From Clostridiales bacterium (GTDB lineage Bacteria > Bacillota > Clostridia > Oscillospirales > CAG-272), in assembly GCA_022791685.1 (NCBI GenBank), contig JAAVZO010000019.1, forward strand, positions 1 through 46,237: a DNA stretch of 46,237 nt. Direction: 5' to 3'. Position 1 is the first letter of the stretch, and every line of letters starts with the position of its first letter. The position numbers and the translations under genes were made by a program. Shown here in pieces: positions 36,086 to 43,979 of this stretch. Under the pieces are notes generated by a model. That model searched no databases. It saw only the letters and a list, made by a program, of their open reading frames with translations, and was not told where the DNA came from.

Positions 36086-36376
36086 ATGGCGTATAAGAAC
36101 GCAAGAGATATTCTGCCTTGCGAACTCATAGAAGAAATACAGAAGTACATAGACGGCGAGCTTTTGTATATACCGACAAAGTCTGATAAGACCGAGTGGG
36201 GTATCAGAAGCGGTGCAAAGCAGAAATATGCCGAGCGCAATCACGCCATCCGCGAACAGTACAAACGAAGCGTGTCTATCGAAGAGCTGGCGCGTCTGTA
36301 TTTTCTCTCTACTGACAGCATAAAAAAGATTGTTTATGGTATGGCGAGTGAGCCCGGCAGAAAACAGGCTCAGTAA
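36086..36376 (+). CDS. CD3324-family (Mor-like) transcriptional regulator
   Basis: 96 residues. The N-terminus YKNARDILPCELIEEIQKYIDGELLYIP and the C-terminal helix-turn-helix SIEELARLYFLSTDSIKKIVYG match the small clostridial CD3324 group, related to the DNA-binding part of Mu Mor activators. The start at ATG 36086 is set by GAGAGGAGAG. An in-frame ATG 24 bases earlier lies within the leader and has no site. It is probably a DNA-binding protein with unknown targets. Being preceded by a long structured leader is unusual for so small a regulator. A good terminator follows. Confidence 0.85.
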   Translation: MAYKNARDILPCELIEEIQKYIDGELLYIPTKSDKTEWGIRSGAKQKYAERNHAIREQYKRSVSIEELARLYFLSTDSIKKIVYGMASEPGRKQAQ

Positions 36377-36382
36377 GTTTTT

Positions 36383-36428
36383 GAGGTTGTGATTACAGCT
36401 GCTGCTGTAATTACTGCCTCTTTTACTT
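36383..36428 (+). terminator. Terminator of the CD3324-family gene
   Basis: The stem GTGATTACAGC/GCTGTAATTAC extends through GAGG/CCTC and is followed by TTTTACTTTT, seven bases after the stop. Confidence 0.85.
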
Positions 36429-36475
36429 TTATATATACCTTTTCGATAAAAAACTATAATAATTAAAGATTACTC

Positions 36476-36504
36476 TTGACAATCATATGATTATATGATA
36501 TAAT
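36476..36504 (+). promoter_or_regulatory. Consensus sigma-A promoter of the two-TM protein gene
   Basis: TTGACA (36476-36481) and TATAAT (36499-36504) with a 17-bp spacer containing the palindrome ATCATATGAT. It is nearly identical to the MoxR-operon promoter, pointing to shared control. Confidence 0.92.
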
Positions 36505-36554
36505 GTAGTTGCAAGCCAATTTTGAATATTTTTTGCGAAAGGAATGTTATAACT

Positions 36555-37178
36555 ATGAAGTCTGGTAAACAATTGAAGTATTTTAAGAACACATTCCCGC
36601 TTATCGTAGGCGGAGCGATCCTTGTCCTGATCGGTTTTCTGATCTATTATTATTCGTTCGAAATCTGGGTGATCGGTACTCCGGTCATGGCTGCTGGCGT
36701 TGTGCTGCTTGTTATTGGAGGGCTTTTGCGAATTAGTGACGCGAACTATCTTGCGTACTTCAATGATAAGATCAATAAGCTTCTCGACGGTCGCCGTGAA
36801 GTGGCAGAGCCTGATTACAGCGTGTCAGAGTTTTCGTTTGACGGCAACAAGTATGCAAAGCTTGACGGAGGCCAGAAGGCACGTTCGGAGCTCTTTAAGC
36901 GTACTGACATCTTTTTTGACAAGAAAACTGTCAAGGTTGAGATATTCAGTGTAAACGCTGAAACTGACAATATTGACAACGCTAAGTATGAGTTTGCGCT
37001 GGCTGATGTTACTGCTTCGGTTGAAGTAAGCGATATTCAGTGTGCTAAATCTACTAAAAAAATATCAGTTATGACTCTGAAGGCAGCTGACGGTACATCG
37101 TGCAGCTTTCCGGTCAAATACAATGACATTGACGTTGACCAGCTTGTTGAGCGTATCAATGATAAGTCAAGACTCTGA
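36555..37178 (+). CDS. Two-TM membrane protein of unknown function
   Basis: 207 residues from ATG 36555, the start following AAAGGA at 36538-36543; the open frame upstream begins at an ATG lacking a site. Helices are at about 17-35 and 42-60 (PLIVGGAILVLIGFLIYYY and VIGTPVMAAGVVLLVIGGLL), followed by a ~140-residue cytoplasmic beta-rich domain like bacterial PH-type domains, ending KYNDIDVDQLVERIN. I do not recognise the family. Its promoter is almost the same as that of the MoxR operon, so it may belong to the same envelope-related regulon (inference). A strong terminator follows. Confidence 0.78.
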   Translation: MKSGKQLKYFKNTFPLIVGGAILVLIGFLIYYYSFEIWVIGTPVMAAGVVLLVIGGLLRISDANYLAYFNDKINKLLDGRREVAEPDYSVSEFSFDGNKYAKLDGGQKARSELFKRTDIFFDKKTVKVEIFSVNAETDNIDNAKYEFALADVTASVEVSDIQCAKSTKKISVMTLKAADGTSCSFPVKYNDIDVDQLVERINDKSRL

Positions 37179-37190
37179 TTTTTCGAATAA

Positions 37191-37225
37191 AATATCCGGC
37201 ATTATATATATGCCGGATATTTTTT
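37191..37225 (+). terminator. Terminator of the two-TM protein gene
   Basis: A 12-bp stem, AATATCCGGCAT with ATGCCGGATATT, is followed by a T tract. Confidence 0.9.
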
Positions 37226-37258
37226 CATGTCTGGCGATATATTTAATAAAAATGCACA

Positions 37259-37287
37259 TTGAAAAAATAGCTTTAATATGCTATAAT
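37259..37287 (+). promoter_or_regulatory. Sigma-A promoter of dapL
   Basis: TTGAAA (37259-37264) and TATAAT (37282-37287) with a 17-bp spacer. AGGAG precedes the ATG at 37321. Confidence 0.85.
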
Positions 37288-37320
37288 AAAAGCACTGAAA
37301 TATAATTTAGGAGTAATGAT

Positions 37321-38505
37321 ATGAAAATAAATTCAAATTACCTCAATTTAAAGGAAAGCTATCTGTTCTCGGATATCGCTAAGAAGACGGCTGCTTATAA
37401 GGAATCGAATCCTGACGCTGATATAATCCGTCTTGGTATCGGTGACGTTACACTTCCGCTCGCGCCTGCTGTTGTAGACGCAATGCGTTCTGCTGCTGAT
37501 GATATGGGCGTTAAAGAGAGCTTCAAGGGCTACGGTCCTGAGCAGGGTTACGGATTCCTGAAGGACGCAATCAAAGCGTATTACAGTGAAGAGGATGGAG
37601 TAGAGCTCGAAGCTGATGAAATATTCATTTCTGACGGTGCTAAGAGTGACCTCGGAAATATCCTCGATATTTTCGCAAAGGACAATACTGTGCTCGTTCC
37701 AGACCCGGTTTATCCTGTATATGTTGATACCAATATCATGGATGATCGCAAGATCGTGTATATGAGCGGAAATGCAGATAATGGCTTCCGTCCGCTTCCG
37801 GATGACTCAGTAGACGCTGATATCATTTACATCTGCTCGCCGAACAATCCTACCGGTGCAGCTTACAATCACGCTGAACTCAAGCTGTGGGTTGATTATG
37901 CAAAGAAAAAAGGCGCGATAATTTTATTTGACGCGGCTTATGAGGCGTTTGTTTCGTCGAAGGAGCTTGTACGCTCTATTTATGAGGTCGAGGGCGCTAA
38001 GGAATGCGCTATTGAATTCTGCTCGTTCTCTAAGATCGCAGGATTTACCGGAACCCGCTGCGGCTGGACTATCGTACCTCAGACTCTGGTCTATGATGGA
38101 GTTAAGTTGAACAAGCTTTGGCTGCGCCGTCAGACTACGAAATTCAACGGTGTTTCGTATCCGATCCAGAAGGCTGCTGCGGCAGTGTTTACTCCTGAAG
38201 GACGCGCACAGATAAAGCAAAATCTTGATTACTATAAGGAGAACGCACGCATCATCACTGCGGCGCTCGACGAGCTCGGTATTTGGTATACCGGAGGTGT
38301 GAACTCTCCGTATATCTGGCTCAAGTGTCCGAATGGTATGAAGTCGTGGGATTTCTTTGATTTGCTGTTGACTAAGGCAAATGTAGTCGGAACTCCCGGT
38401 GCGGGCTTTGGCGAAATGGGCGAGGGCTTCTTCCGTCTGACTGCATTTGGTGACCGTGAACGCACTAAGGAAGCAGTTGAGCGTCTGAAGAAGCTGCTGA
38501 AATAA
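37321..38505 (+). CDS. dapL: LL-diaminopimelate aminotransferase
   Basis: 394 residues, a fold-type I PLP enzyme. Diagnostic stretches are [18 protein letters not shown] and [17 protein letters not shown] (tetrahydrodipicolinate-recognising loop), then [20 protein letters not shown]238 in [15 protein letters not shown] (PLP lysine), and [12 protein letters not shown]. It converts tetrahydrodipicolinate to LL-diaminopimelate in one step, bypassing the succinyl route. The product feeds lysine and peptidoglycan. It is a single gene with its own promoter and terminator, 5.5 kb from aspartate kinase, the first enzyme of the same pathway. Confidence 0.96.
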   Translation: MKINSNYLNLKESYLFSDIAKKTAAYKESNPDADIIRLGIGDVTLPLAPAVVDAMRSAADDMGVKESFKGYGPEQGYGFLKDAIKAYYSEEDGVELEADEIFISDGAKSDLGNILDIFAKDNTVLVPDPVYPVYVDTNIMDDRKIVYMSGNADNGFRPLPDDSVDADIIYICSPNNPTGAAYNHAELKLWVDYAKKKGAIILFDAAYEAFVSSKELVRSIYEVEGAKECAIEFCSFSKIAGFTGTRCGWTIVPQTLVYDGVKLNKLWLRRQTTKFNGVSYPIQKAAAAVFTPEGRAQIKQNLDYYKENARIITAALDELGIWYTGGVNSPYIWLKCPNGMKSWDFFDLLLTKANVVGTPGAGFGEMGEGFFRLTAFGDRERTKEAVERLKKLLK

Positions 38506-38534
38506 TTTAATATTCAGAAATCGTTTATTTTTAA

Positions 38535-38571
38535 AATGCGGGAATGTCAAAAATTCCCGCATTATTTTTTT
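38535..38571 (+). terminator. Terminator of dapL
   Basis: An 11-bp stem, AATGCGGGAAT with ATTCCCGCATT, is followed by ATTTTTTTC. Confidence 0.9.
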
Positions 38572-38603
38572 CATTTATTATCCGACAAAATTTGCGAATA
38601 TGC

Positions 38604-38632
38604 TTGACCTTGACGCATAAATAAGGTATAAT
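38604..38632 (+). promoter_or_regulatory. Sigma-A promoter of the M23 peptidase gene
   Basis: TTGACC (38604-38609) and TATAAT (38627-38632) with a 17-bp spacer. A GTCCGC/GCGGA hairpin lies in the leader, and the start is at 38707. Confidence 0.8.
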
Positions 38633-38706
38633 ATAAGGTATAAGGATAAATATGTCCGCGATAGCAGCGGAATATAAGATATATATACACTTTAGGGAGT
38701 TTTAGA

Positions 38707-40329
38707 ATGAATAATCCAATTAAAACCGTTGTATCAGCAGTGGTCTGTGCAGCGGCGCTGTTTATACCATCGTACATTGCCATTGCCAATTATGTTATGG
38801 CGCAGAATGCTCCGGTTAGCGAGAACAGTATTTCATCGCTTGAAATTACTGACCCGAACGGTGAGCTGTACAAGCTGTCTTCGGATAACACCAATGACGC
38901 AGCTGTTATAGCTAATTTCGTAGCTATAAACAATAACGCTATTGCTCAGCCGTCGCTTCCAGAGCCGCTTGTGGGAACAAACTACTTTGAATTCAAGTAT
39001 TACACATACGACCGTGTATCGACATATAAGTACTATTTTACAAACAATCCTACAGAGGCATACTATGTTGACAACGGCGGAAAGGCATACCGCATAACTG
39101 AGGATGACGCGTCGAGCTTCCTTGCTACCTCTTATGCGCGCTGCCTGTACAATACAACGTCATTCCCCAAAATGACTGTTTCCGGTGAGACTATTGACCC
39201 ATCGACGGCAAATTGGCAGTATGAGGTATACGGTGGCGAGTATATACCGCTCGAAGGAATTCAGCTTAGCTCGGAGTCCGAGAAGGTACATTATATGAAA
39301 GGTGCGTTTGCACTTAATTTTGATAATCAGCCTGATTTCTGCACGGTTACTATAAACGATCACGGTACTATCGTATACAGTGATATTTACGAAAATATAG
39401 CGAATGCGTCACTCGAAGGCAAAACTATCGACGTTACTGTTGAAGCAAAGTGGTACGGCTCGGAGGACGAGACCTGCTACGGCGACGCGACTTACAAGTT
39501 CAAGGCTAAGATACTGCTGCCTGCGGTATTCTATCTTGGCGAAACTTCTATTGACCCGGGCGAGTTTGTTGTTATTACTGCGAAGAACGTCGATGATGTG
39601 AATGCAGTTGGATTTGCAAGTGAGCCGGATATCGGATTTACGCCGAAATTCTTTATGGACGGTGATTATGCCCGTGCGCTGATCCCGATAAGCTATGATT
39701 ACACAGGAAGTGACGTTAAGTTTACATTCAGCTATGGAGAAGTCACTCAGGAGATGACGCTCGATATCAATTCTAAGACCTTTGGAAACAGCAGTATTGA
39801 CGTTAGCGCTGCTGTTGTCGCTCAAACACGCACGGCACAGACTCTCAGCACGTTCGAAAGTACAATGGCTCCTATTGTCGCTGAAACTGAGTCGGTTCCG
39901 CTCTGGAGCGGCACGTTCCTTACAGGTCTGCCGGAGGGAAAAGATTCTGTACAAATTGGCTTTGGACGTTTCTGTACAATAAAAGCTACAGGAGAGACAT
40001 ATCGTCATGATGGCGTTGACTACGTTCCGGTGGCTTCTGGCACAGACGTGCTTGCTGTTAATAACGGTAAGGTTGTGTATGCCGGCTATCTTGACTACAG
40101 CGGATATACTGTAGTTATCGACCACGGACTTGGACTCAAGAGCTGGTACTGCCATATGAGTTCGCTCAATGCGAATGTCGGAGACGCAGTATCTAAGGGC
40201 GATGTTATTGGATATGTTGGTTCTACAGGATTTACCAACAAAAATACACTGCACCTTGGTATGTCAGTATACGATGTGCCGGTGTGCCCATATGACCTCT
40301 GGGATTATGGCGTACTTATGACCGACTGA
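38707..40329 (+). CDS. M23-family (LytM) peptidase-like protein, membrane-anchored
   Basis: 540 residues. An N-terminal helix (7-33) may be an anchor or signal peptide. Residues about 45-410 are a beta-rich region that I cannot assign. The C-terminal LytM domain (about 420-530) keeps the zinc ligands H434 and D438 (HDGVD), H483 (YCHMSS) and H516. The usual HxH motif reads TLH (T514-H516), so the first, general-base His is replaced by Thr. M23 enzymes cut peptidoglycan cross-bridges, and such changes may mark a scaffold rather than an active enzyme, as with sporulation LytM proteins. It lies just ahead of an M15 carboxypeptidase gene (~100 bp), so the two probably form a cell-wall pair. Confidence 0.82.
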   Translation: MNNPIKTVVSAVVCAAALFIPSYIAIANYVMAQNAPVSENSISSLEITDPNGELYKLSSDNTNDAAVIANFVAINNNAIAQPSLPEPLVGTNYFEFKYYTYDRVSTYKYYFTNNPTEAYYVDNGGKAYRITEDDASSFLATSYARCLYNTTSFPKMTVSGETIDPSTANWQYEVYGGEYIPLEGIQLSSESEKVHYMKGAFALNFDNQPDFCTVTINDHGTIVYSDIYENIANASLEGKTIDVTVEAKWYGSEDETCYGDATYKFKAKILLPAVFYLGETSIDPGEFVVITAKNVDDVNAVGFASEPDIGFTPKFFMDGDYARALIPISYDYTGSDVKFTFSYGEVTQEMTLDINSKTFGNSSIDVSAAVVAQTRTAQTLSTFESTMAPIVAETESVPLWSGTFLTGLPEGKDSVQIGFGRFCTIKATGETYRHDGVDYVPVASGTDVLAVNNGKVVYAGYLDYSGYTVVIDHGLGLKSWYCHMSSLNANVGDAVSKGDVIGYVGSTGFTNKNTLHLGMSVYDVPVCPYDLWDYGVLMTD

Positions 40330-40430
40330 GCTATTACTTAACAACGCTGTATTGAATATATTTTAAGTGATATAGTCAATAATATCAGCGAAGTTTAAAT
40401 AGGCGATAATTACAGGAAGGGAAATAAATA

Positions 40431-42050
40431 ATGAACAATAACCGTCGACCGACAGGTCAGAACGGAGGCGCTCAAAGCCCGAATCAGCGACAGCCGCAGA
40501 ACGGTCAGCCGCGTTCGGGACAACAGCGATATGATCAATACAATAATCAGCCGCCGCAGAATCAGGCATATAGAAATAACAATTTGAACGCGCAGGCAAA
40601 TAATGTTCGCAGAAATCCGAATGCGCAGTATCAGCGTACAAGTTCGAACGGTTCGCTTAGCCGTATCAATTCGCAGAATCCGAATCAGCGGCGTGCTGAG
40701 CCTAAGAAAATAAAGCTGACTGCTGAGCAGATCGAAATAAATCGTGTGAATCGTCAGCGTGAGCGTTATTATATAAAAAAGCACCGTTCAGCCGCTATAC
40801 GCACATTTATTTCGCGTTTTATGCTGTTTTTGGTAGTGTTTGCGGTATTGTGCGGTATTACCGCGTCGCTGTTCTTCATGAATCTGACGCGCAAAGATTC
40901 TCCGGATGTTTCGAGCTATACCTATAAAATAGGTAACGCCAAGGCACAGACTTTATCCCATAACGACGCTGTACGCGACGGTAATCTTTATGTCAGCTTC
41001 ACTGATATTGCCGAGCTTTGCAACCTTGCAGTTATCGGCTCGGTCGATGATATCAAATATGTGATAAAGGGCGATGAAGCTGAAACGATACGCTTTCTTA
41101 CCGGAACGCGGGTAGTATATGTAAACACAGTTGAAGCAAGACTGAGCAGTGACAGCTACTATAAAAATGACAAGCTTTATGTACCGCTTGATTTTGTCAG
41201 CGCTTACTTTAAGGGACTGAATATCACCGTCGATGAGAAGAACCATCAGGTTACGGTCGCGCGTGAGATCCTCAATGAGCTCGACGAGAAGGGAAATATT
41301 CCAAAGGGTGAAGAAATTATATACGGAGAGCTTTATTTCCTGCTTCAAACACCGTCAACACTTACTAATATTAACGAGAGTGAAATTGCAGCAAGTGTAG
41401 GTATGCCGGAGCTTGGTTTTGCTACGAATCTTTCCGCGTATGAAGAATATATGAATCCAGGCAATACTACTGCATATCTTACGCTTGTAAATGTCGACCA
41501 CACGCTCGATTCGAGCTTTACTCCTCAGGATCTGACATCAGTCGTCAATACGCGTCAGGATGGACGTGCTACTCAGATGATGGCGCTGTACGCAGAAAAG
41601 GCGCTTGAAGCTATGTTCAAGGAGCTTGAAGCAGCGGGATATACCGATATAAGCGTAACGAGTGCATATCGCAGCTATTCAAGTCAGGAGTATAACTTCA
41701 ATACCCGCCTTAACAGCTATACAGGTATCAGCTACGAGGAAGCATACAAGCGCACCGCCGAGGTGATAAATCCTCCCGGAGCAAGCGAGCACCAGACCGG
41801 ACTTTGTTGTGATATGCACAATCTGCCGGGTGCGGATATTGCATTCGGAAGTGATCCGGCATTCACGTGGCTGAAGGAAAATTGTTGGAAGTTTGGCTTT
41901 ATTCTGCGCTATCCGCAGGATAAGGTCGATATAACCGGAATTTCATGGGAGCCGTGGCATTATCGCTATGTCGGACGCTATCATGCTCAAAAGATATACG
42001 AAATGAATATGTGTCTCGAGGAATACTACGAGTATCTGGGGCTGGATTGA
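40431..42050 (+). CDS. D-alanyl-D-alanine carboxypeptidase (M15B, VanY-like) with Cu-amine-oxidase-N-like domain
   Basis: 539 residues. The cytoplasmic N-terminus (1-125) is disordered, very rich in Gln, Asn and Arg. One helix (128-151) leads to an extracellular domain (about 160-285) with the copper-amine-oxidase-N pattern (VYVNTVEARL, LYVPLDFVSAYFKG). The VanY domain (about 380-539) has TSAYRSYSSQ, H454 and D461 (SEHQTGLCCDM) and E507/H510 (WEPWHYRYVG), all expected catalytic or zinc residues. It would trim the terminal D-Ala from stem peptides. AGGAAGGG precedes the start. A short GGGGCTG/CAGCCCC hairpin overlaps the stop. Confidence 0.9.
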   Translation: MNNNRRPTGQNGGAQSPNQRQPQNGQPRSGQQRYDQYNNQPPQNQAYRNNNLNAQANNVRRNPNAQYQRTSSNGSLSRINSQNPNQRRAEPKKIKLTAEQIEINRVNRQRERYYIKKHRSAAIRTFISRFMLFLVVFAVLCGITASLFFMNLTRKDSPDVSSYTYKIGNAKAQTLSHNDAVRDGNLYVSFTDIAELCNLAVIGSVDDIKYVIKGDEAETIRFLTGTRVVYVNTVEARLSSDSYYKNDKLYVPLDFVSAYFKGLNITVDEKNHQVTVAREILNELDEKGNIPKGEEIIYGELYFLLQTPSTLTNINESEIAASVGMPELGFATNLSAYEEYMNPGNTTAYLTLVNVDHTLDSSFTPQDLTSVVNTRQDGRATQMMALYAEKALEAMFKELEAAGYTDISVTSAYRSYSSQEYNFNTRLNSYTGISYEEAYKRTAEVINPPGASEHQTGLCCDMHNLPGADIAFGSDPAFTWLKENCWKFGFILRYPQDKVDITGISWEPWHYRYVGRYHAQKIYEMNMCLEEYYEYLGLD

Positions 42051-42079
42051 CAGCCCCTTGGATCGACTGGAGGATATAA

Positions 42080-42787
42080 ATGCCGTTTGGTTGAAGGAGA
42101 ATCGCTTCGCTTTTAATTATGCTGCTTATTGCCGCTTCTGCAATTTTTGCATACAAATGGACAGCTTATAAAGCGAATATGCAGCGTGAACTGCTTGAAT
42201 TTCTCGAATCGTCGTTCTGCGACCAGAAGCTGATAAATTTCAGTGATGTTGATACGAAGAAATGCAGCAAATTTGCATTTCATTATGCCGCATATCATGG
42301 CGTTCTATATGAACCGGAAATGTCGGACGGCAGAATAACGCTCGAATTCGAACAGCTTGAAGAAAATTTAAGAGAGCTGTGTGGAATGAGCTATTTGCTT
42401 ATAAGATGTGATTTTGATTATCTTCCGGCTATTATAGACGATAAACTCCTGATTTTGAATGACCATAGCTTGGAGCATGACTATGGTTATGTCGTACACT
42501 ATGTCCACAAAGAGCCCTCGGAGTATGAATATTCCGCGATTATAACGTACATTGACCGCGGCGATGAACCTGTTACATATTATATCGACGGCAGTGAGGT
42601 CTCATATACTGAGCTGTTTAGCGCAGCGGACAATGTCAACACTGACGATAAATATCTTGCGCTCGAAAAGCATATATTGAATCATCCATTTGATTTTGAG
42701 CGTATAAAGTTTACTTATAGATATATGAACGGCAAAATATATTATAGATATGTAGAATACTTGCAGCCAACACGCTGTGAAATATAA
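42080..42787 (+). pseudogene. Small membrane-protein gene interrupted by an in-frame TGA at codon 5
   Basis: A strong ribosome site (GGAGG, 42069-42073) sits six bases before ATG 42080. The frame reads MPFG, then TGA (42092-42094), then RRIASLLIMLLIAASAIFAYKW and continues to 42787. The two halves together make a perfect signal/anchor: basic residues then a hydrophobic helix. A C-to-T change would turn CGA (Arg) into TGA. If translation restarts at ATG 42119, it yields a 222-residue protein with one helix and a soluble domain of unknown family, with no ribosome site at proper distance (AAGGAG lies 19 nt away). The body has no other disruptions, so the event is recent or the gene is still read. 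It may also be a sequencing error. Confidence 0.6.
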
Positions 42788-42812
42788 TTGTACATAGTGA
42801 AAGGAATTTATC

Positions 42813-43706
42813 ATGAACATTTGTACACAAACTCATTTATTCATCGATAACTACGGAGAGGAGAAAGGTATCGAACTGCTCGCAAAGGCTGGTTTCGAAT
42901 CGATCGATTTCTCGATGTTCTATCCAGTCGACAGCGGTATTTTAGTTGCTTCGGACGATGAAGTCCGTGAGCACTTCGAAAAGCTTCGCCGCCACATTGA
43001 AAACTGTGGTATGTATGTTTACCAGACTCACACACCGTTCCCGACATATCGCGCCGATCCTGAAAAGGATGAGGTCATCTTCAAGGCTGAATGTAAGGCT
43101 CTGCTCGCTTCAAGTGTGCTCGGCGCTAAGTATGCGGTCGTTCACCCTGCGATAATGCGAGAGAATCGCTATGGTTCGCTTTCAGCTGAGAATAAGGCGA
43201 TAAATGTTGACCTTTATTCGCGCCTGATACCTTATCTTGACAAGTACGATATTAAGATCGCGATTGAAAATATGTTCAACCACGACCCTGAGAAGAACTG
43301 CATTTGTCCGACTGTCTGCTCGTCAAGCGTTGAACTTGCCGATTATGTCGACACGATGAATGCGCTCTGCAAGAATGGCGACCGCTTTGTAAACTGTCTT
43401 GATATCGGACACACCAATCTTTCGGGTGATAAGCCGATAGGAGATATGGTGAGAACACTCGGTCCGCGCTTGAAGTCGCTGCATATACATGACAACAACG
43501 GTATATATGATATGCACACTGCCCCCGGATTCGGAAATATCAAGTGGGGTGAATTCTGCACTGCGCTGAAGGATATCGGTTACGACGGTGACTTCGTGTT
43601 CGAGGCGGATTCATTCTATAGATGCTTTGACAGCTCGCTAATGTTTGATGCTGGCGCGCTGCTGTATAAGATAGGACGTAACTTAGTCGATAAATACGGC
43701 TTATAA
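42813..43706 (+). CDS. Sugar phosphate isomerase/epimerase-like TIM-barrel protein (AP-endonuclease-2 superfamily)
   Basis: 297 residues. The xylose-isomerase-like pattern is clear: AKAGFESIDFSMFYP, YVYQTHTPFPTYRA, KYAVVHPAIM, IKIAIENMF with Glu ligand, NCLDIGHTNLSG with Asp/His, LHIHDNNG and DFVFEADSFY. These supply metal-binding Glu, Asp, His and Glu. It would isomerise or epimerise a keto sugar, or act as a hydro-lyase on inositol or other polyols. The substrate is not knowable here. AAAGGA precedes the start. It lies ~25 bp after the interrupted gene and may share a transcript. The stop is followed at once by the truncated inverted-repeat element. Confidence 0.85.
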   Translation: MNICTQTHLFIDNYGEEKGIELLAKAGFESIDFSMFYPVDSGILVASDDEVREHFEKLRRHIENCGMYVYQTHTPFPTYRADPEKDEVIFKAECKALLASSVLGAKYAVVHPAIMRENRYGSLSAENKAINVDLYSRLIPYLDKYDIKIAIENMFNHDPEKNCICPTVCSSSVELADYVDTMNALCKNGDRFVNCLDIGHTNLSGDKPIGDMVRTLGPRLKSLHIHDNNGIYDMHTAPGFGNIKWGEFCTALKDIGYDGDFVFEADSFYRCFDSSLMFDAGALLYKIGRNLVDKYGL

Positions 43707-43710
43707 TGTT

Positions 43711-43748
43711 AAGTTATCGAACAAGTCTAATAGACTTGTTCGATAACC
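43711..43748 (+). repeat. Truncated second copy of the inverted-repeat element abutting copy 3
   Basis: GTTATCGAACAAGTCTA, one spacer A, then TAGACTTGTTCGATAAC (43713-43747). The first half equals the right end of the repeat family, and the second half is the left end of copy 3. Together they form a 17-bp perfect palindrome right after the isomerase stop, so it may also work as a terminator-like hairpin. Confidence 0.75.
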
Positions 43749-43821
43749 TTTCAATTAAATTTTAAAATCCTGATTTCATCAGCATTTTAAAATTCTTAGG
43801 TTAGCTTATCTAACAAGTCTA
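43731..43821 (+). repeat. Inverted-repeat element copy 3 (MITE-like, 91 bp)
   Basis: The ends are TAGACTTGTTCGATAACC and TTAGCTTATCTAACAAGTCTA, with TA outermost on each side. The core matches copy 2 with few changes and is also palindromic. It is intergenic, between the isomerase gene and the aspartate kinase promoter. Confidence 0.88.
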
Positions 43822-43886
43822 TTGTTAAAATATACATTATAAAGCTCGAATTTTAGCTTTATAATGTTGACGGCTACAAAATTTTT

Positions 43887-43924
43887 CAGCTCCGCTTTGT
43901 CAGGTATTGACAAAACGGAGTTGA
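43887..43924 (+). promoter_or_regulatory. Inverted repeat overlapping the aspartate kinase -35 box
   Basis: CTCCG-c-TTTGTCA, loop GGTAT, then TGACAAA-a-CGGAG: 12 of 13 pairs. The right arm contains the TTGACA -35 element. It could be an operator, or a hairpin in read-through RNA. No T-run follows. Confidence 0.55.
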
Positions 43925-43935
43925 TTTCATATAAT
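43907..43935 (+). promoter_or_regulatory. Consensus sigma-A promoter of aspartate kinase
   Basis: TTGACA (43907-43912) and TATAAT (43930-43935) with a 17-bp spacer. AGAGGG follows at 43967-43972. Confidence 0.9.
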
Positions 43936-43979
43936 ATAATATGACTATGAAAATATAAGTTAAGATAGAGGGATATAAA

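Noticed and set aside
37924..38574. 216-codon open frame opposite dapL
   Set aside because: Antisense shadow that also runs over the dapL terminator.
39409..40254. 281-codon open frame opposite the M23-like gene
   Set aside because: Antisense shadow; the plus-strand gene has a promoter, ribosome site and conserved domain.
42080..42121. Genome-wide recoding of UGA as an amino acid
   Set aside because: Several well-defined genes in the window end in TGA at the expected length (for example at 1694, 40329 and 42050).
43740..43821. Repeat copy 3 as a plain Rho-independent terminator
   Set aside because: The stem is A+T-rich with no following T-run, and the same sequence occurs at two other, functionally different places.
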